NCBI GenBank assembly: GCA_021229015.1 | Contig: CM037778.1 | Location: 81,325,842-81,389,841, forward strand | Direction of reading: 5' to 3' | Length of the DNA stretch: 64,000 bases | From: Solen grandis | Lineage: Eukaryota > Mollusca > Bivalvia > Adapedonta > Solenidae | Shown here: in pieces, positions 57,640 to 64,000 of the stretch | Position numbering within the stretch: the first letter of the stretch is position 1 | Layout of the letters: each line of letters starts with the position of its first letter | Made by a program: the position numbers and the translations under genes | Notes under the pieces: generated by a model | Databases searched by the model: none | Told to the model about the DNA's origin: nothing | What the model saw: the letters and a program-made list of their open reading frames with translations, nothing else

Positions 57640-60600
57640 CGTCAGTAAACGTTTTACACCTTTTAAAACCAAAACCCCCTTTTTTTTCCCGAAAAAATTC
57701 TGTATCTCTTTGGGTTTCCACAAGACCAAAGTTTTCAAATTTTATGTTTTTCTTTTTGGATGTTATTAAATCCTGTTTGGATAATCAGGGGTAAAAAAGG
57801 GTTACCCGGGGTTTAATTTATCTGGGGTTTTGGAGGTTTTGGAGAGGGGGCGAAAAATAGGATGTTTTATGACCCTTGGGGGGACAATTTTTCAACTTCG
57901 GGGCAAACCAACACTTTAAGACTGAACTGACCTTTCATAACGTCTGGTTTTCGAGCAAATTATTAATAAGACACAAATTAAGTTATAAATAATGTTTTCA
58001 ATCGCAAGTTCTTTCAAAATTTTGTGCAAAAGGGTTAATTGGTAGGTTTGTTGTTACAAATAATTAAAATCATTCTATTTGATAGTATTTTTTTGCATGA
58101 TCGGGAAAGAATTTTATCAATGGACAATGGCCCTTTTTGAGGAAAAAAAGTGACAAATTTTAAACTAATTGAAAATTTCAAAACAAATGTGACTTTTATG
58201 AACTACTAAAACTTGCTTTTTTAAAATGGTCAAAAAGCATAACATTAAAAAACAAACTCAAACCCTGATCAATTGAAAATTGATTTTTTTTTTTTGGGCA
58301 AAAAAATCTTTGAAAGACAAACAATATTTTAATTAAAAAACAAACAACAGATAATCACAAAAATGACCGTCACAAACACAAAAAAAAAGATATAGTCTAG
58401 ACACCATACAATATTTTAGGCAATTCTTCAAAAAAAAAAATTCATTGGCCCTACAATTGATCAAAAATAAAAATAAACCAATGCAATGATTCAATAGTTT
58501 GACTATCATCATTAAAAGAAAAAATAAAAAAAATTTTGGTCACTGTCAAAATGATCTCTTTCAACTATTCTTAGCTACTACTACTACTACCAATCTTTTT
58601 TTTTTCCTCCCAAAAAAATATTGAGTGAACAGATACCAAAATTTTTTTCCCCACATCAAAAAAAAAAAAAAAAAAAAAAAAACCTGTTCAAAATGCAAAG
58701 GGTTTTTTAAACAACAAAGGAATTCGTTTTTCTTTAACAAACAACCCCCCAACAATACACACACCAAATTTTAAAAGCCAATTTTTTAAGAAACTTCGCA
58801 GGGGCATTTATTAGGTTTTTAAAATTTTTTTTTTTTTTAAATTAGTGTACTACAACCAAAAATCTTAGCCCAGCCTTTTTTGATTCAAAAGAAATTTTTT
58901 AAATTTTTTTTTAAATATTTTAAAAAAAACCCCCCTTCTTTTCCCCCAATTTGGGGATATTTTTAAATTTGGAGGCCCATAAATGATCAATAACTACAAT
59001 TAGGCCTTAAGATATGAAAAATTTTTTAAGATTTTTTTCCGTTAAAAAATTTTCCCCTTGCGGGTCATTTAGCCATAGGAGATTTTAAAATTTTTGGGTT
59101 GGGCCCCAAAAACTCAAACCAAATTCTAAATAGGTTAGATTTATTAAAAATTTTTTTAAGAATTTTCCTATTAAATCAAAAGAAAAAAAAATAACCCTCG
59201 GTTTTTTTTTGGGTTTTTTTTTTTGTTTTTAAATTTTTGTTTTTTTTGTTTTTTTTTTTGGGTTTTTTTTTTTTTTTTCTCTAAAAAAAACAAGGGCCCG
59301 TGGGAAAAAAAAGGGTTTTTATTTTTACAATTTGTAGTGGCCCATAAATATTAACCAAATTCTAAGCTCTATTTTTGCATTAATGAAAAATTTTTTAAAT
59401 TTTCCCTTTAATTTGAAAAACAATGCCCTGTGCGGGTATTTTCCCTGCAAAATTTTACCTTGGTTTGGCCCCAAATTCTAAAAACCCCAAAAAAAAAAAC
59501 CCCTAACCCCCTTATAATTTTGTTTTTAAAGTTTTTTATTAACCTATGTCTTTACCCCTTCGGGGGTTTTACCTTGTGATTTTAAAAAGGTGTCCCATAA
59601 GAAATATCACTCCAAAAACGCCTCCCTTCAATTTTTAGGAAATTTTCAAATTTGATTTTTAAAATCTATTTTTACCCCTGTCCAAATCTGGACCAAACCT
59701 TTAACCCCTTTTGCCACCAAGGAACATTTGAAAATATTTTTAAAAATTTCCAAACCTTTTGGAATGTTTGTTTAACAATTTTTTTGGGGGGGGGAAAATG
59801 CGCCCCGGGGCACGACGCACACCCGGAAAAAGGGGTCGAAAACTACCCCTTGAGCCCCCGTTTTTATGTACTAAAAAAACCCGATGTGATTTTAAAGGCA
59901 CGTTGAAGACACAACAGTTTTTAATTTATTCCCCCTTTCCCAAAAACCAAAAATCCCTTTAAAGAACTTAAAAGTTTTAAAACGGTTTTAAAAGAATAAA
60001 AACCCCTTCACCGTCACAGGTTTATAAAAAGTTTTTTTAAAGTTTTTTTTTGTTTTTTTTTTAATTAAGTGTTTAAAGAAAATTTGCCCCGCGTCGGCAA
60101 GCGAAGTTTTTAATTTTGTTTCAAAAAATTTAAAAAATTTTTTTTACTTAATTTTTCCCATCTGAAAAGTGCCAAATAACTAGGGAAGGTTTTGGGGAGT
60201 TTAATTTTTAAAAGTTTAATTTCTTGCGGTTAATTGAAATATTTCCCAAAATTTATTTTTAGGATACCGGGTTCTTTTAAATTTTTCCCGGCGGGGCTTC
60301 CTGTATGGAAGCTTTTTTTGTTTCCACCAAACCTCCCCCAAAAGGCCCTTTTTTTTAGTTTATGTATAAAAAACATTTAATATTTCGCCTTTTCCAGGGG
60401 GAACCCCTTTTTATTTTTTTCCGCTTAGGGGAAAAAAAAGAAAAACGTTTGGGAAAAAAAAAAAAATTTTTTTTGGATTGGGTGCAAAATTGCTGTAAAG
60501 AGCCTTATAAATTTTGAAATGTAAAAAAATAATTTTTGGTTTTTTGCCGCATTTATTATTTTGTAAAATTAAAATTAATTTTTTTTAAATTTTTAAAAAT

Positions 60601-63600
60601 GATTTTTTTCCCGTTCCGGGTTAATTTTTCGGGCTTTTTTGATATTTACGCTTCGTTTTTGGGCTAAACTTTTCCTTTTTCCCCTTACATTCCTAATTTT
60701 TTTTTTGCTTTTTTGTTAAACGTTTTATTTTAAATTTCTTTTTTTCCCCCCATTTGTGACGTGACATTTTTAACCCGGTTAATTTCCCATTTTAATGTAA
60801 ATTACCCCCCCCTGCCCCAACTTTAAAATTAATTTTGTTTTTTTCTCCTAATTTTTTGAATTTTTTGATTATAATTCTTTGTTTATTTTAATCCCACTTG
60901 GGCCCAAGGGGATTTTAATTGACAAGATTAATTCCAAAAATTGTCCCCCCAAACCCACAATAATCCCAAAATTTTGGTTTTTTTAAACTCCCCCATTGTG
61001 GGGGTTTAACCTGGAGTAAAATTAATATAAATTTTTGTTTGGGGGGACTTCCAGGGACGCTCAATTCCTCAAAAAGGACCCCCTCTTTTTCTTCCCCAGC
61101 TTTCCCGTTTTGGTGCCTTAACTTTTTGTTATTTGTTTTTAAGGGGCACCTTTTTCCCGGGGGAACAGGACGTTGTCTTTTAACCCCTTTTTTTACAATG
61201 ACGTTTTTTCCCTTTGATTTGTTTTTTTTTAAACCCGTTTCCCCTCAAAATAATACATTCCTTAATGATTTCTCTCTTTTCCACCACCAAAATTTTTGGA
61301 TCAGACATTTTTTTCTTTTGTTTTTTTTACCTTTTTATTTTTTTAGTGGGCATTTGTTATGGAAAAGAAAATTGACCCCGTTTTTTTTTTCAGGCAGAAC
61401 GAATTTTGGTTTTTTCCCCCTTTTGAGAAATTTTTGTTCTATCCCCACCCCGAAAAATTTTTAAAACCTGTTTCCAAGGTACATCTTCTCTCCCAAAAAC
61501 GTAAATTTTGCACTTATTTTTAATCTTAACAACAATTTTCAAAGGTGACTTTTTTCCCAAGGTTTTTAAATTTTTTTTCTTGCCCCCTTTTTTTTTAATA
61601 TTGAAAAACTTTTTTATTTAAGTTTTTAAGGGGTAAACCTTTTTGAGCCCTTTTTGCAATTTTTCCCGCCTATCACCCCTGTTCCCCCCAAGAGGGGAAA
61701 CCCAATTTACCCCTTCTAGCCCAAATTTTAGTTTTTTATTAAAAAATTTCTTAAATTTTTTTCATTTTAAATGCCTTTTTTTTATGTTCAACTTAGGCGT
61801 TGTAATATCAAGCTTTTTTTTTGGGTTTTTTTTTAATCCCTTTTAAGAATAAGTGGAAAACGCGGTTGGAAAACCCTTTACAATTTTTAAATTTAAATTT
61901 TTAAATTAAATTTTTTTGTCCTTATCCGCCCCCCTTTTTTATTCCTCCTTTGGATGTTGTTTTTTAAAAACTAAAATTTTTTCCCCAAAATTCGTAAATT
62001 TTATCCTTTTTTTTAATTCCCAATTTTTTCTGGGTCTGGAAAATTTTTTTTATTAAGTTTCCCGTTTTCTAAACTTTTTTTCCGTTTTTGACTTTCCCCC
62101 TAAAGGTTTTGAATAATGTTTAGTTTTTTTTAAATTTTTTATTGTTTTTTTAAATTTGTTGTGAATTTTTTTTTTCGCAGCCCCCCATTGGTTACCTGGC
62201 CCGTATTTTCTGGGTTTTTTTTATTAAATGTAGAGTTTTTGTTAAATGTAAAAAATTTTGATTTTTCCCCTATATTTTATCCCTGTTTTTGGAGAGTTTT
62301 ATTTCTTAAGGATTTTAGGACTAACATATGAATTTTAAATTGAAAATTTTATAAACAAAAAAATGATTTTTCTTCCCCCCCATCCCAAAAAAACCAAAAT
62401 TTTTCTTTTTTTCCCTTAAGTTTTTAATTTCGAAGTTTTTTCCAAGGGATCAAAAGGAAAAATTCCTAAAAAAAAAAACTAAATATTTTAACTTTTTATT
62501 AATTTTTCCTTAACTTTTGAGGGATTAAAGGTTTTTAGAAAATAAATTGGACGGGGAAAATTTAAACCCATTCTTGAACCCCCAAGAAAAGATTTTTTAT
62601 TGTTTTTGTAACCGGAGTTTTTTATCCAATACAATCAGAGAAAGGGGGAAATTCTACCAACTTTTTTTTTTTTACCCTTTCAATGTTTCTAAAGGGGTCA
62701 TTATCAGGAATATTAAAGAAGAAAAATCCCCTTGGCACCGTTCTTGTTTTTGTTTTTAAGGCCTTAAAAATTTTTTTTTCTTCCCCCGGAAAATCCATCC
62801 CCAGAATTCCCCTTAACCCAATAATCAGTTTAACAACATAAAATGTTTTATCAAATCAATGCTCACTGGAAATCTAATAGCACCCCCCTAAGGCCTCCAC
62901 ATCTGCCTCTAATCTAACAAATTTAACAAAAGGAGGGTTAAGCCGCTGTTTCGGGGGTAAAGTATTCTTTTAAAATTGACAAACCCGGCTTAACAACCTT
63001 GTAAACTTTTGTTAGGTGGGATGTTTGGAAGGGCCAAAAAGGAGGAGGGTTTTACCGGGGTTTTAGACTTATTCCCCTTTAAACAGGATACTCCCTTTTC
63101 CCAATTGTTGAATATTTCTAAGGTTTGATTTTCTAGCTTTTTTAGTTTTTTACAAAAGAATGAACCCCTCCCCAGGGATTTTTTTTTTCCTTTTCTTCCC
63201 ATTTGAACCTTTTAAAGAATTACATGTGGGGCCCAAATTTTGTAACTTCCCCCACCCTTCCTTTTTCCATGAAAAAGGGGGCCCCCCCTTTTTCACAGAA
63301 AGAAAGTTTTTTATTTAAGATGTTTACTTTTTTTTACAAACATTACCAACTTGTTTTAAGTCGGGATTTCCAACTTTCCTTTTATCCTACAAAACCTTTT
63401 CCCCACTTTCTTTTCCTTTGTTCCCGGGAAATCAAAAAAGGGCCCGCTTCTTTAAAAAGAAAAAAGAAGGGTGTTTTTTTTTAAGTTAGAGTAAATGAAA
63501 GTTTGTTTTTTAAAAGGAAATTTTCTTTATGGTTTTTAAATTTTTTTTAAAATTTTTTTTTTAAAGTCCCATTGAGAAACCCGGGAGGGTTGGAAAGTTG

Positions 63601-64000
63601 GAAAAAATTTTTTAAAAACAGTTAATTTGTTTTTAAATTTATTTTTACTTCCTGATATTTTTGAAGTCCCCTACGAAATTCAACTTTAAAAAAACCAAAA
63701 ACCAACCCAAAATAAAAAATTTTTTGGCAAGGGACCCTTTTGAAAAAGCGTTTTTTAAAAACCTAAGGGGGAAATCCCGTAAAAAAAATTTTTCCCAAAA
63801 AAATTTCCAAAAAAAAAACCCTTTTTATTTTGGAAACAAAACCAATCAAAATGGTTAATTTTATTTGTTAAACCAAATTTTTAAAATTGACCCCATTTAA
63901 ACACTTGAAAGGGCAAGATTTCTAATTGTTATTAAAGTTTGTTAAACCCTTTCCTTGGATTTGGGGACTTGTGGTTTCCTAGGGTTTTTTAAATTAAAAG
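57640..64000. other. homopolymer-inflated sequence, probably poor consensus
   Basis: Runs of T, A, C and G of 5-20 bases dominate, and sequence of ordinary complexity is nearly absent, unlike the rest of the window. Phrases of a familiar bivalve repeat can be recognised in distorted form, with neighbouring bases merged into runs. Open frames here (for example 61039-61464, rich in F, P, L and K) are by-products of this composition. I annotate no genes. Confidence 0.8.
58960..59560 (+). repeat. distorted bivalve tandem repeat inside the low-quality region
   Basis: Recurring order, two to three times at about 200-base spacing: GGCCCATAAATGATCAA-like, CCAAATTCTAAATAGG-like, ATGAAAAATTTTTTAA, TTTTCCNNTTAAA, TGCGGGTCATTTAGCCATAGG and AATTTTTGGGTTGGGCCCC. 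It resembles a bivalve repeat with GTGGACCACCAAATGAT blocks, but stretched at every homopolymer. Confidence 0.5.

Noticed and set aside
61039..61464. 141-codon frame near the right end
   Set aside because: It is composed of F, P, L and K from T, C and A runs in the poor-quality region; no domain or splice context.
1..64000. Bacterial-type features (operons, ribosome binding sites, terminators, attachment sites)
   Set aside because: Gene structure with introns, SINEs and animal receptor families shows a eukaryotic nuclear genome, so such sites are not expected and none was called.

Overview
This is a stretch of animal nuclear DNA, almost certainly from a bivalve mollusc. It is AT-rich and intron-rich, with short exons in very long introns. 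It is packed with repeat types that I recognise as common in bivalve genomes: a TTAA-flanked element with CCCTTTCCCTCATA ends, a tandem element built on TTAAAGTTTTGCATGCA, GTCGGTCGGTCCGTCC elements, tRNA-derived SINEs, and broken CR1-like, L1/Tx1-like and Tc1-like elements. The species call rests on repeat and gene style, not on a search.

Layout. At 136-3025 (minus) lies most of a tetraspanin gene, five coding exons rebuilt from splice sites and phase; its last membrane segment lies off the left edge. At 3663-5247 (minus) is one long coding exon of a disordered, kinase-site-rich protein that I do not recognise. From 5.3 to 17.5 kb there is no recognised gene, only dispersed repeats, some nested. 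At 17512-39041 (plus) lies the 5' half of a plexin (semaphorin receptor) gene: a signal peptide and most of the sema domain in one exon, then a 17.6 kb intron, then five exons finishing the sema domain, a PSI domain and the following segment. The rest of the plexin is not visible. At 45795-45963 (plus) is one exon of a ZIP/SLC39 metal transporter that reads in a different frame from the longest open frame there. No other exon of that gene was found.

The plexin intron is the most structured part. It holds a dead CR1-like retrotransposon in antisense, a satellite present in both orientations, a dispersed element inserted in that satellite, and a 5.2 kb element whose two 1.8 kb arms are near-perfect inverted copies. 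The arms flank a spacer carrying a GGC-rich minisatellite whose units contain consensus splice-donor sequences. A TTAA-flanked MITE lies between this element and the next plexin exon.

Two parts need care as data. Positions 42332-42431 are an assembly gap of 100 N. From about 57.6 kb to the end the sequence is full of over-long homopolymer runs of all four bases; known repeats there look distorted, so this is probably poor consensus sequence and I annotate no genes in it. The genes are unrelated in function (membrane organiser, unknown, guidance receptor, metal transporter), and nothing suggests they act as a unit.
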